Source: Bradyrhizobium sp. CB82
GTDB taxonomy: Bacteria > Pseudomonadota > Alphaproteobacteria > Rhizobiales > Xanthobacteraceae
Assembly (NCBI RefSeq): GCF_029714405.1
Contig: NZ_CP121650.1
Coordinates: 8,313,001-8,377,000, forward strand
Direction of reading: 5' to 3'
Length of the DNA stretch: 64,000 nt
The notes beneath the pieces are model-generated. The model searched no databases, was not told the DNA's origin, and saw only the letters and a list, made by a program, of their open reading frames with translations. A program made the position numbers and the translations under genes. The stretch's first letter is position 1. Each line of letters starts with the position of its first letter. Positions 1 through 9,622 of the stretch are shown in pieces.

Positions 1-627
1 TTGAGCGCGCGATGCGAGCTCAGTTGCAGATGGCAGCAATTGTGCCACCGAAAGTGGGACCACGCAAAGGCCGGGACGGGCTGCGGTTCGAGGTGCGCGG
101 AAGCGGCGTCTGTGACGACCGAGAATAACAGCAAGATTGCAGGAATAGGCTGGGACTTGCATAATCTTTCCAGACAGACAACGCTTACCACACTCTGCGC
201 CCGCCCTGGCCAGCGCCAGTTGGTGCTTGGACAGACATTACGCTTGTGCTTTCAGCGTCCCCCGTCTGCTCAACCTTTATCCGAACGCCGCCCCTATTCG
301 CTCCGAACCGTTTCGGCCGCGACGGGTTCAGCGCCCTTCCAGAAGGCAGACGCGAGCGGCTCGTTCGCGATTTGCGCGAGGCCCTGCTTTCTCGACATCG
401 CGGCCGCCCTCGTCATGACTGATGCAACCTGCCAGCACCTCCAAATGGTTCACTGACGCTAGATGAGAAGCTTCGTGGCCGAGCGAGGTCCTGATCCGAG
501 ACCAAATTTGTCCGCCCGTGATGATCTGTCCAAGCGCTGCATAGACGCTCATGCGTTCTGAAAAAGCAGGTCAGGGATTCAGCCACCATAGCGATCACAT
601 TGTTGCCTGCATCGGAGATGGACTTTT
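1..627. other. Gene-poor leader of the first SKWP gene
   Basis: No convincing gene is seen. One frame stays open from base 1 to 456, but its product has no recognisable motif and an odd composition. I looked for a tts box because the downstream gene resembles tts-controlled effectors. Only a degenerate candidate is visible around 383-412 (GCTTTCTCGACATCG, then CCCTCGTCA), with spacing one base off the consensus, so promoter control of the first SKWP gene stays open. Confidence 0.4.
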
Positions 628-3600
628 ATGAACGTTAGCGGACGTGGGCGGTCGGAGGCTTCTGGATCGGGAACTGATGGTAGCGACGGCACCGAAGGAG
701 TTGGCGCTGGACCAGCTGGTGCCCCGGGAGAAGGAGGCCAATCGTTTAGCTCTATCGTGCAGCGGGTCCGCTTTGATCCTCAAGAGTCCGGCGCACCACA
801 TCGGGAAGCAAGCTCCTCGCGTTCCGGCGATGATTGTTGGCGGGGCGATCGAGCATCCGGAAGCTCGCAAACAGGTGCGCCCCGTCCCGGCGGCGCATCC
901 CTGCTGCCTGAACCAGGCAAGCACCCGATCGGTGATAGCTTTGATGAGCGGTCTTATAGATCTTACCGTGACGCAATAAATCGAGGCGCAAGCTCCTCGC
1001 GTTTCCCTGGTAACGCCTTGCGTACGGATCAAGCACAAGGGCGCGCGCAACTGGACGCAGCCCCACGACATACTCCGTCCGTGCCCGTTCGACCACGAAG
1101 GCCGCGTAGCGGCGAAGTCGCGTCGGTAAGCGTCGAGGAGCAGTCTTATAGATCGGATCATGAAGAGGCAAATCCGGGAACGACCTCGGTGCGCTCTGGC
1201 GGCGAGCGTTGGCGGGGCGATCGAGCGGCTGGGACCTCACACGCGGGCGCGTTCTTGCGAGGTAACCAGCCAAGATCTGTCCTGGGCGGCGCGCAGGGGC
1301 GCCTCGACGAGGCGGCCGGCTTTAGCGCGCATGGTGTAAACTCTGAACGACATCAGCGCGCACGGCTTGACGAGCCAAGATTTCGTAAGGCGATGGAAAC
1401 GATTGACCGCGCCTGTCGGGCCCATGACATCTCTAAATTCTCAACCGCTGTTGTGGAGCATACAAAACAGGGGCATCACAAGCAGCTGAAGATGCCGGAA
1501 CTGGCAACCTTCCTGCAAAAGGCTGCGACCCATTTCAAGGACGAGTTCGTGCCACGCTGGGAGGAGGATGTCCGCCGCGGGAAGTCATGGGGGTATGCGA
1601 CGACATGCAACGCCTTGAGCCAGCCGGTTGGAGGTCAAGCAGGTCTGCAAGCCTGCGAGGCCGTGGCAGAACAGGTGTCGCGGCTTGATAATCGGCTCAT
1701 CAAGAAAGTCGAGCCGAAAGCGCTTTCGCTCTTGGCATTGTCCTTCAGTCGTCACCCGGATTCGACGAACTGCCGCGATGCAACGAAGAGAATCGCGAGA
1801 TTTTCCCACGACGAAAGCTGGATACTTCAGGAGCTGAACAGTCAAAATCTGTCATTGATGGTAAACGGGTTCAGCAAGTGGCCGAAAGAGGTGGACTGTT
1901 GCAACGGCATCATCGCGGCTGCAAAGGAAGTCGGCGGTCGCGACCGGCTCTCTGACTTTAATGCGCAGAGTCTTGCGAACCTGGTGAACGGCTTCAGCAA
2001 GTGGCCGGGAGAGACGAGCTGTGGCCAAGCCACGGTTGCGATAGCCGATGAGATCCTCGGCCCCGCCCACCGTGCCGATCGCCTCTCGGATTTTAATAAC
2101 CAGGGATTGGCGAATCTGGCGAACGCTTTCAGCAAGTGGCCCGGAGAGACGAGTTGTGGCCAAGCCACAGTTGCGATAGCCAATGAGATCCTGAAGCCAG
2201 CTCACCGTGCCGACCGCCTCCCAGGTTTTATGAACCAGGGATTGGCAAACCTCGTGAACGCTTTCAGCAAGTGGCCGGAGGAGGAAGCCTGTAGCCAAGC
2301 CACAGCCGCAATCGCCCGTCAGGTCTGCGATAACGAACGGCTCTCTGCTTTCAATCCGCAAGGGATGGCAAACCTAGTAAACGGTTTCAGCAAGTGGCCG
2401 GACAATCCGACCTGTAGCCGAGCCACAGTCGCGCTGGCCAATGAAATCCTTGACCGCGATCGACGCGTCGAACGGCTCTCAATCTTTAATAACCAGGAGC
2501 TGGCGAACCTAGTGAACGGGTTTAGCAAGTGGCCGGGCACGACAGACTGTGGCCAAGCCACCGCCGCCATTGCCGGTGAGATCCTTCGCCGCCGCGCCAA
2601 TTCCAATGGCCGAGTCTATGGTTTTACGCCGCAGGAGTTGGCGAACCTGGCGAACGGCCTCAGTAAGTGGCCGGACGATCCGACTTGTGGCCAAGCCACA
2701 GTCGCGATCGCCGATGAAGTCGACCGGAGCGGTCGGCTTTCTCAGTTTACTCCGCAGCAGTTGGCGAACCTGGTCAACGCTTTCAGCAAATGGCCGGGCG
2801 CGACTTGTGGCCAAGCCACCGCCGCCATTGCCAATGAAATCCATCGCCGCCGCGTCGATCCCAACGACCGATTGTCGAATTTTGAGCCGCAGGAGCTGGC
2901 GAGCCTAGTGAACGGCTTTAGCAAGTGGCCGGACAATTCGGCCTGCGGCCAGGCCATAGTCGCGATCGCCGGTGAAGTCTGCGGGAATGGTAGGCTCTCT
3001 GAGTTTGCTCCGCAGCACCTGTCGAATCTTGCGAACGGCTTCAGCAAGTGGTCGGATGATCCGACCTGTGGTCAAGCCACGGTTGCGATCGCCAATGAGA
3101 TCCTTGGCCCCGATCGACGTGCCGACCGACTCTCGAACTTCGAAAACCAGGACTTGGCACGACTAGTGATCGCCTTCAGCAAGTGGCCGGACGATCCGAC
3201 GTGTGGCCAAGCCACAGTCTCGATCGCCGATAAGGTTTGCGACAACGACCAGCTCTCCAGCTTTAATGAGCAGGACTTGGCGAACCTGGTGAACGCTTTC
3301 AGCAAGTGGCCGGAAGAGACGACCTGTGGCCAAGCCACGGTAGCAATAGCCAAAGAGGTTCTCGCCTCCGACCGGCTCTCAAGCTTTAATAACCAGGAAT
3401 TGGCGAACCTGGTGAACGGTTTCAGCAAGTGGCCCAAAGAAGTGGACTGCGGGGAAGTTACGGTCGCGATAGCCACTTCGATCCTTGGCCCCGCTCACCG
3501 GGCCGACCGGCTCTCAAGCTTTGATGGCCAGGAACTGGCGAACCTGCTGAACGGCTTCAGCAAGTGGCCGGATGAGCCGAGCTCCGAGGCCCTGGTGTAC

Positions 3601-6600
3601 ATCGCGCGCGGTCTTGGTCGGGGAAATCGACAATTTGGCGGGTTCTCGATGCCTGAACTCAGCATGATCGCCAATGCTCTGGGGCGGGGTATCATGAAGG
3701 CAGAAGACAGCGGGGAGATTGCCAAAGCTGCTCTGCTGCAGGATCGGCTGCATCAGCTCGCCCGTTACCTTCACTATGCTAATGAACGGCTGGAGGAGAC
3801 GAACGTTCTGAACATCACCACGATTTTGAAGGTGCTGACCAAGGCCGAGCTGTTCGATGACCTCGGTTTGCTTGCACCGTCAGGGCTAAATCGGCTCACC
3901 GAGTTGCAACGCCTCCCTGGTTTTGCGCCCGAGAACAATCTCGAAACCATGGGCAATCTCTGCGCCGCTCTGCTGCCTCTTGCGCGCAGCCCAAGAAACC
4001 AGCTGCGCCGGCACCGCAGGCAAGCCCTGAACTTTCTGAACGTCGTCCAACCAGTTATCGAGCACAAGATCGAGGCACATCTCATAGCAAGCAACGTTGG
4101 GCGGGCTCGCGGACCATTCGCGAGCCGCTGCCCAGCCTTGTCAGTCTATCAAGTACTCAAGGCGCGTGGGATCCTGGAGAACTTTTACCGGCGACCATAT
4201 GTCGAGGGCAAGAAGCGCGATTTGGAGGCGAGGCAGCAAGAGCTGCAGCGCGGGACCAAGGAGATTCTGGCCAAGACGCGCACCCTCATCACAAACGACC
4301 TTTCCAATATGAGCTGGAATCTGATCGCGCAGATCGAGGCGGACAGTCCGGTTGATGCGCTGGACGCGTTCATGGCGCAGGATGAGGCGACGATCCGGTC
4401 TCAACGTCCTGCCTCCGTCTTCGACGTCCATCAGGTGTTGCAATCCATGGATCACGAGCCCAGACCACCGCAGGGTGAAGCGGGATTGATGCAGTTGCCT
4501 GTCGTGGACATGCAGGGGCGGCGAGTGGCCACGGAGCCCGAGACGCGATATTCGATTTTTCATCGCCTGACCTCGGGAGCTGTGCCAGTGATCGCGGTGC
4601 AGCTGCCGGGAAAACCGAGCGCCTTCATGTTGGCGCGTACGCTCACCTTCGATGGTGTGCCATACCGCATGGATCTGTTCGGCGGAAGCAAGTTAAAAGC
4701 GCCGAGACCGACGGTTGCGGAGATCGCCGCCCGTGGTCCCGGCGACCAGCCAACGACTTCCGGGGGCAAGCTATTGGCCATTCCGTATGCCGATACTGCG
4801 CCGGGTACGCCCTTCGAGCAGCTCTCGCGGGCCTGGGCCCCCTTCAAAGAAGCCTACTACTACACCCAGCGCAGGGGCTTTGCGGCGCCTCCGTCGATCA
4901 AAGGTCTGGGTCCTCACGACTATGCCCTGGAGGGCGCCTTCAGATTGTTGCTCGCGCCGGACCGGTCTGGCGACGACGAGCATCCCTTCAAACTGACGGC
5001 GCCGGAAGGCCAGATTGCCTTGCGACCGCATGATGGCTGCGGCTTCATCAAGGCCTCGTTGGCCAAGCATATGCCAGCTGTTCTCCGGGCTGGCCACCAA
5101 GGGGGTCCAGATCGGGTGCTCGCCTTCGCTGAGGGAAGGAGATCGTCCCTGCCGGCCACGGCGTTGCAACACTATCCGCGCAGCGAGCAGGTGGCGAAAG
5201 AGGCGCGAGAGAAGGCCAAGGCCTGGCTTGAGAGCAGGCAAGAGAAAAAGCTGACGTCCGAAGAGTTGTTTCGCACCGTGACGGCCGGACACATTGACGG
5301 TCCCGGCGCCGTCGCCGTCCCGTCCGGTGATGGATCCCTCCACGTGCCGACGCTCAAGAGCGACATGTTGTCTGGTGGCGTGCTGGTCGGACGAGCCCCC
5401 TATGATAAGCCGAACCTGCGCCCGTTTGCCCCCGAGCAAGTCAAATCAGCACGCGATGGCGATCCGACCGCTATGTTTCTCGATAAGTGCGTGGCCATCC
5501 AATATAGCTTTAATGTCGCACAAAAGTCGGGAGAGAAACTGGCGGCCAAGGATCATAGCCTCTTTGCCAAAGGTATTCTGATTGTGGTGCCGGATGAGAT
5601 GTGGCCGGCCAACTACGCCGACCGTGGACTGGTGCTGTCTGCCGAGGACGTCAAGTGCCATTCGAGCTGGACCAACGGCAAGGACCGCGTAAAGGTGGAC
5701 ACGCCGGTCGACTGCGTCGGCATTCTGCAGGCAACCGAGGTTTTCGCTCCAGGGTCGTTGGTCGCCGTCCCGCCTACCGAACAAAAAAAGCTCGACGGCG
5801 ATTTCGATGGAGATACCGTCGTTATTGTCGGCGACCGGCCGCAGCTTTATCAGCATGTACGCCAGTTTGATCAAAAGGAGCAAGCTCTCGGACTTCGCTC
5901 ACTCAAACCGCCAAAGTCGCATACCCCGGCGATCGAGGAGGAGCGTTACCAATTCAGTCGTGCCCGCCAGATCCTCGCTGCCACGTTAGGTGTCCTGGGA
6001 ACTTATGGCTCCCTGCAGCGAGACTTTCTGGCGCAATCCGAGCCAGCGCGGCGCTGGTTTGCGGAGCGGGCTATCTTTGGCATCTACGAGGGCGTTCACC
6101 ATGAGCTCAGACGAGATATCCGTGACCTATTGAACCAGGAACAGGTGAGCGGTCAGGATATTCAAGGCCTGCTCGAGAGGGCGAGCGGTGATATAAAGGC
6201 CGCGGACCATCCGCTCGCCCGTGAAGTTGCCGAATTGCTCGTTGCTGACCTTGAGGCCTGGGCAGCGATGGCGGATGCGCAGGTTCTGCCCGAAACACTC
6301 GAAAGCGGGAGCGATGTAAATCCGCTCTTGAGCGGGCAGCTGTGGGAGTTTTTCCCGGATCTGGCTCAACACTATTCGGCCTCTCCCCAACCACGCGACC
6401 GCGTCGAGGCCTTGCTCGACCATTATCCTGCGCGCATCGATCCCCGACCAGATGGATACAATCCGGACGATTTGATCCAGAGCGCGAATAACCTCCTGAG
6501 CCTTGGCGTCAAGGTTGGAACCGATGCCTATAAGTCCGACACCGGTGCTCGCCTCTTTATGAAGAAAAGCGGTGAGCTTCAGCGCCTCCTGCAACGGGTG

Positions 6601-7113
6601 CCGGGCCTTTCGTCCGTCCCCTACCTCAAGAGTATCGCCGCGCCGCTCAATCAAGGGAGGCTCGATGTCGATGCGACCCTGGAGGACTTGAAAGACAATC
6701 CGACGCTGGCGGCTTCAATCATGGAGACCTCGATCAAGCTTGCCGTGGAGAACCGTATTCTGCCCGAACCTCATCGGCGGCAGCCTACAGCTGGGGATTC
6801 CCTCATGAGGGTCCTGCTAACCCGTGAGGACGCTGCGGAGCGCGCCAAGATCGAAAAGTCTCGCGCTAAAGCCGAAGAGCAGGAAATCACCACAACGACA
6901 CTGTGCGTTGCCGAAGCTCTCAAGCAAGCGAATATCCAGAATGCCCCATTTCGATCGCCGCTTGAGATCGCAAGAATCGATGACAGACCAGCTCACCGGG
7001 ATGACCGCAGGTGGCAACTCGCAGCTGATCAACAATGCCGTTCGTCACGTCTTCGAAGTCCCCGACCAGGATTTTGCGCGCGCCTTCAAGAAGGCCATTC
7101 TGGCTTTCTATGA
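628..7113 (+). CDS. Giant SKWP-repeat type III effector with RNA-polymerase-like DFDGD motif (3' frameshift)
   Basis: A 2161-codon gene of the SKWP effector family (Ralstonia RipS, Xanthomonas XopAD). ATG 628 follows a GGAGATGGA ribosome site. Residues 1-60 are Gly/Ser-rich and end in the signature SFSSIVQRVRFDPQ shared with two other effector candidates here. Residues about 60-250 hold Arg-rich repeats of the type WRGDRA. About 14 helical repeats of roughly 40 residues with the core LANLVNGFSKWP span residues 405-985. The C-terminal half contains DGCGF (D1469) and DFDGD (1725-1729), like the metal-binding loop of double-barrel RNA polymerases, and later TDAYKS near 1965. Compared with the paralogue at 17-26 kb, the reading frame breaks near 6937-6942 and the homologous tail continues in the next frame. 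There is no shikimate kinase domain. Family placement is firm; export by the type III system is very likely; polymerase-like function is inference. Confidence 0.88.
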   Translation: MNVSGRGRSEASGSGTDGSDGTEGVGAGPAGAPGEGGQSFSSIVQRVRFDPQESGAPHREASSSRSGDDCWRGDRASGSSQTGAPRPGGASLLPEPGKHPIGDSFDERSYRSYRDAINRGASSSRFPGNALRTDQAQGRAQLDAAPRHTPSVPVRPRRPRSGEVASVSVEEQSYRSDHEEANPGTTSVRSGGERWRGDRAAGTSHAGAFLRGNQPRSVLGGAQGRLDEAAGFSAHGVNSERHQRARLDEPRFRKAMETIDRACRAHDISKFSTAVVEHTKQGHHKQLKMPELATFLQKAATHFKDEFVPRWEEDVRRGKSWGYATTCNALSQPVGGQAGLQACEAVAEQVSRLDNRLIKKVEPKALSLLALSFSRHPDSTNCRDATKRIARFSHDESWILQELNSQNLSLMVNGFSKWPKEVDCCNGIIAAAKEVGGRDRLSDFNAQSLANLVNGFSKWPGETSCGQATVAIADEILGPAHRADRLSDFNNQGLANLANAFSKWPGETSCGQATVAIANEILKPAHRADRLPGFMNQGLANLVNAFSKWPEEEACSQATAAIARQVCDNERLSAFNPQGMANLVNGFSKWPDNPTCSRATVALANEILDRDRRVERLSIFNNQELANLVNGFSKWPGTTDCGQATAAIAGEILRRRANSNGRVYGFTPQELANLANGLSKWPDDPTCGQATVAIADEVDRSGRLSQFTPQQLANLVNAFSKWPGATCGQATAAIANEIHRRRVDPNDRLSNFEPQELASLVNGFSKWPDNSACGQAIVAIAGEVCGNGRLSEFAPQHLSNLANGFSKWSDDPTCGQATVAIANEILGPDRRADRLSNFENQDLARLVIAFSKWPDDPTCGQATVSIADKVCDNDQLSSFNEQDLANLVNAFSKWPEETTCGQATVAIAKEVLASDRLSSFNNQELANLVNGFSKWPKEVDCGEVTVAIATSILGPAHRADRLSSFDGQELANLLNGFSKWPDEPSSEALVYIARGLGRGNRQFGGFSMPELSMIANALGRGIMKAEDSGEIAKAALLQDRLHQLARYLHYANERLEETNVLNITTILKVLTKAELFDDLGLLAPSGLNRLTELQRLPGFAPENNLETMGNLCAALLPLARSPRNQLRRHRRQALNFLNVVQPVIEHKIEAHLIASNVGRARGPFASRCPALSVYQVLKARGILENFYRRPYVEGKKRDLEARQQELQRGTKEILAKTRTLITNDLSNMSWNLIAQIEADSPVDALDAFMAQDEATIRSQRPASVFDVHQVLQSMDHEPRPPQGEAGLMQLPVVDMQGRRVATEPETRYSIFHRLTSGAVPVIAVQLPGKPSAFMLARTLTFDGVPYRMDLFGGSKLKAPRPTVAEIAARGPGDQPTTSGGKLLAIPYADTAPGTPFEQLSRAWAPFKEAYYYTQRRGFAAPPSIKGLGPHDYALEGAFRLLLAPDRSGDDEHPFKLTAPEGQIALRPHDGCGFIKASLAKHMPAVLRAGHQGGPDRVLAFAEGRRSSLPATALQHYPRSEQVAKEAREKAKAWLESRQEKKLTSEELFRTVTAGHIDGPGAVAVPSGDGSLHVPTLKSDMLSGGVLVGRAPYDKPNLRPFAPEQVKSARDGDPTAMFLDKCVAIQYSFNVAQKSGEKLAAKDHSLFAKGILIVVPDEMWPANYADRGLVLSAEDVKCHSSWTNGKDRVKVDTPVDCVGILQATEVFAPGSLVAVPPTEQKKLDGDFDGDTVVIVGDRPQLYQHVRQFDQKEQALGLRSLKPPKSHTPAIEEERYQFSRARQILAATLGVLGTYGSLQRDFLAQSEPARRWFAERAIFGIYEGVHHELRRDIRDLLNQEQVSGQDIQGLLERASGDIKAADHPLAREVAELLVADLEAWAAMADAQVLPETLESGSDVNPLLSGQLWEFFPDLAQHYSASPQPRDRVEALLDHYPARIDPRPDGYNPDDLIQSANNLLSLGVKVGTDAYKSDTGARLFMKKSGELQRLLQRVPGLSSVPYLKSIAAPLNQGRLDVDATLEDLKDNPTLAASIMETSIKLAVENRILPEPHRRQPTAGDSLMRVLLTREDAAERAKIEKSRAKAEEQEITTTTLCVAEALKQANIQNAPFRSPLEIARIDDRPAHRDDRRWQLAADQQCRSSRLRSPRPGFCARLQEGHSGFL

Positions 7114-7438
7114 GCAAGGTTACGCCGAGGTCAGCACAACCAACTGGTTCAGGATGCGCAATCCGACCTTTGTCGGCATCAAGACTGTGCTCACCACTCA
7201 ACGCGACTACCGCTTCGAGCTCGAATTCCATACTCCGGACAGCTACAAGGCCGAGCTTGCCAATCACGACACCTACAAGAGCATGCTGCGGCTTGGCAGG
7301 ATCAATGCACTAGATGAAAACCTGCAGCGCCTGCGTGAGGTTTGCAAAGAGGTCGCAATCCCCGATGGCGTGCAAAACATCCACCATTGGGGAACCGAAG
7401 CGGGTATCAGAGGCGGCGCCATGGGGGCATGGGCTTGA
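6941..7438 (+). pseudogene. Out-of-frame C-terminal tail of the first SKWP effector
   Basis: This segment, in the frame of ATG 6941, encodes MPHFDRRLRSQ and then about 150 residues that align closely with the region just before the shikimate kinase domain of the paralogue (for example AVRHVFEVPD, STTNWFRM, REVCKEVAIP). The upstream gene reads this stretch in another frame and stops at 7113. A single-base insertion or two-base deletion near 6937-6942 explains it. The tail stops at 7438, exactly where the kinase domain begins in the paralogue. It may be a real lesion or a sequence error; I see no slippery site suggesting programmed frameshifting. Confidence 0.75.
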
Positions 7439-8470
7439 CGGCCCGGGCGCCGCAGGCTTCTTTTTTAAAAGGATCGAACATCGCACGCGCCACGCTTTCG
7501 ATGCCGCTTGCCGGCATATCAAGGTGCCTTAATTGAAGGGAGTATTAATGAGAAAATTGCACGACTAACGACGCGGCATCTGCCAAACGACGCGCTTGGA
7601 CGTTATTCGGCGCTAGGGGCTGCCAGAAGCGTGGTCAAATGAGAGAACACGTCGCCTTGTGACCATCATGGCATCGACGTGGTGACGGTGTTGACTTTCC
7701 GCCATACGATCGATCACTCGTCCCGCTTCCGATCGGCATCGACTGTAGGTCGCCTATCTTGATCTTAATATCTGGTGCACCCATCCGGCGAAACCGACAT
7801 CAATGCCAGGGTATTGCTAGGGCAATAGGCTTCCGAACGTACCTGTTCGAGCCAACGGCTGGCTATCGAACAAAGAAACTCTTCTCTTAAGGCCTGGGGA
7901 ATGAAGCTTCCCAAGCGGATTGGCGGGGAAGGCAAAGGTGGCTATTGCGCGTAAGTTCGCCAGAGTTCTTTTAGTGCATCTGGGTCCAAGGTACACCGTT
8001 CGATTGAGGGCAGCCGAACGAGGCCTGATCTTTGCCGATTTTCTGGCCCGGTGCTCAACCGGCCGACGAAGTCCCGCGGGACGGCAGTTGTGGTAACCTC
8101 GGTCATTCGGCTGGTGGCGGCTCGTCCGCACTCCGCACAGCTCGCACCATGAAGCTAGATGGCTCCGAGCATCGCAACTCGGTAGACGCACAGGACATCA
8201 CCGCCCGGTTGTCGGCGTTAGCATTCCTTGCGGTTAGGACGCGATGCCGTCATCAATGCCGAGCCAACTATCTGGCTGGGGTCGTCAGCTTCTTAAGATC
8301 TAGCGCCCTAGTATGAGATCTCTGGACAATCGAATAGCGCTAGGCCTTCGAAGCGGCTGTCGGCTCGGCCACAATGCAAATTACAAGGGCTATGTGCCAG
8401 ACTTCGACGGGCCCATTGTTTTGGAACTGGACGATCAGCTTTTCTAGCTTGACCACCCTTTGCGGCCAAC
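7439..8470. other. Non-coding stretch between SKWP effector and nopT
   Basis: About 1 kb with no supported gene on either strand. I searched it for a leftover shikimate kinase domain (GxxGxGKS, RPLL) and found none, so the first SKWP gene seems never to have carried, or has fully lost, that domain. A short open stretch around 8310-8448 encodes NYKGYVPDFDG-like residues that I do not recognise. Confidence 0.4.
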
Positions 8471-8503
8471 AGGCCACCTCCGAGCTCATCACGGAGGTGG
8501 CCT
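8471..8503 (-). terminator. Strong hairpin downstream of nopT
   Basis: Perfect 12-bp inverted repeat AGGCCACCTCCG / CGGAGGTGGCCT with a 9-base loop. It lies about 105 bases past the nopT stop codon on the transcribed side. No U-run follows on the minus strand, so it is either a weak intrinsic terminator or an mRNA-stabilising structure. Confidence 0.45.
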
Positions 8504-8609
8504 AACCTCTATTTTCTCAATCGATTTAGCTGACCTCGCGCTCTGTGCTGCACGCGGGGGATGGATGACCTTCATAGAAGGCCAGTCGTCCGCCGAGTGC
8601 AGGCCCGGC

Positions 8610-9521
8610 TCAGTATATTTTTTGTGTGGTGATTGTCGTCAAAGTCTGCCCGTTGGGGTTCCTGTAACGATTGGCGAGGCTTTGCAACAATCCTTCCATC
8701 TCCCCTGGATGAGCAGTGAGTTCTCCATAGTTAGGATCGAAAAGTGTAGTTCTTCCATTCAACGCCGATGTTGCAACTACGTGTGAGCCACCTTCGGCGA
8801 AATACAAGCTGAGCAAATATTTCGATCCGTCATCGGTGATTTTCCCCACCATGCGCGAGAGGCTCGAAGAGTCGCCGAATTCGTATACCTTCTCTTTTCC
8901 GGATGGCGCCAGGTTTGCTTCCCGCAACACCCTGTTTTGTGCCTCAAGGTCTGCCTGAGAAGCTCCTGTTCCCCCCCTTCGCAAGTAATCCTTGTGATCC
9001 TGATACTGCTCCTGCCGCATAGCCGCTGAGGCGTGCCTTTGTGATCCGGGTGTTAGCGCACTCATTCGCTCCGACGGGCTGCTGCTCAGAATGCAGAACC
9101 ACTCCGCCGTCAACCCGACGCAGATGCCGTCTACATTTGCGTCATTCAATTCGGCTGTCCTGTAATCGAACAGGGAGGTGCTCCACCTCGCCGGAGAGGA
9201 TGTACTGGGAATGTGAGGATCGGTGGTCTGTGGCGTGCTGACGCAGCACCCCATTTTGTCGGGCAACTCCCCAGGTGGCAGTCTCCTTCGCGACGTCAGA
9301 TTTTGCCTATTTCTGCCAAGTGAAAGCCTTTCAAATTCAATGCTAGGAGGCTGGGAAACGAGCGAGTTCGCCCCTGTTAGCGCCGAAGGCGAACTCGCAT
9401 GGTGATCTGGCACCGATCGGGACGACATGCCTGCAAGTATTTGCCGAAAGCTGTCGCTGTCCACCGACTGGCTCGGCTCGTGAGCTTGGTTAGGACGTGT
9501 GGATTCAATTCGATTATACAC
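8610..9521 (-). CDS. nopT: NopT, type III-secreted C58 cysteine protease (YopT/AvrPphB family)
   Basis: A 303-residue effector protease of the YopT/AvrPphB/NopT family, delivered by the type III system into legume cells. The catalytic triad is visible: Cys134 in DGICVGLTAEWF, His247 in GGSHVVA and Asp262 in LFDPNYGE. The self-cleavage site DKM/GCC lies at residues 88-93, so cleavage exposes Gly91 and Cys92/Cys93, the N-myristoylation and palmitoylation signal known for NopT. The 90 residues before the cut are Ser-rich and serve as secretion signal; they are longer than I recall for NGR234 NopT. The chosen start is GTG 9521, without a good ribosome site, 74 bases from an excellent tts box. The gene looks intact and active. 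Confidence 0.93.
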   Translation of the reverse strand: MYNRIESTRPNQAHEPSQSVDSDSFRQILAGMSSRSVPDHHASSPSALTGANSLVSQPPSIEFERLSLGRNRQNLTSRRRLPPGELPDKMGCCVSTPQTTDPHIPSTSSPARWSTSLFDYRTAELNDANVDGICVGLTAEWFCILSSSPSERMSALTPGSQRHASAAMRQEQYQDHKDYLRRGGTGASQADLEAQNRVLREANLAPSGKEKVYEFGDSSSLSRMVGKITDDGSKYLLSLYFAEGGSHVVATSALNGRTTLFDPNYGELTAHPGEMEGLLQSLANRYRNPNGQTLTTITTQKIY

Positions 9522-9594
9522 GGCGATTCTCGCTTCTCTTCAACGGGTGTCTCTTCGCAGTGCGTTCGGCCTGCCTGGGCCCTGCTGTGAATGA

Positions 9595-9622
9595 TATTGG
9601 GACAAGCTGATGAGAAGCTGAC
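9595..9622 (-). promoter_or_regulatory. tts box of nopT
   Basis: On the minus strand GTCAGCTTCTCATCAGCT followed by TGTCCCAATA, a near-perfect match to the TtsI-binding consensus (GTCAGCTT-N-TC-N4-AGCT, then CCC and TA). It faces nopT, whose start lies 74 bases downstream. Confidence 0.9.

Noticed and set aside
1..456. A 151-codon frame open from the first base
   Set aside because: No start context, no family motif, and composition like random translation of GC-rich DNA.
5791..5835. DGDFDGD as an EF-hand or dockerin calcium loop
   Set aside because: The first six positions fit, but position 12 is Val/Ile rather than Glu/Asp and no second hand or helices flank it; the RNA polymerase-like reading also explains the upstream DGCGF block. 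Kept as an alternative only.
7817..8191. A 124-codon minus-strand frame between the effector and nopT
   Set aside because: No ribosome site and no recognisable pattern; many Arg/Ser/Pro as in shadow frames.
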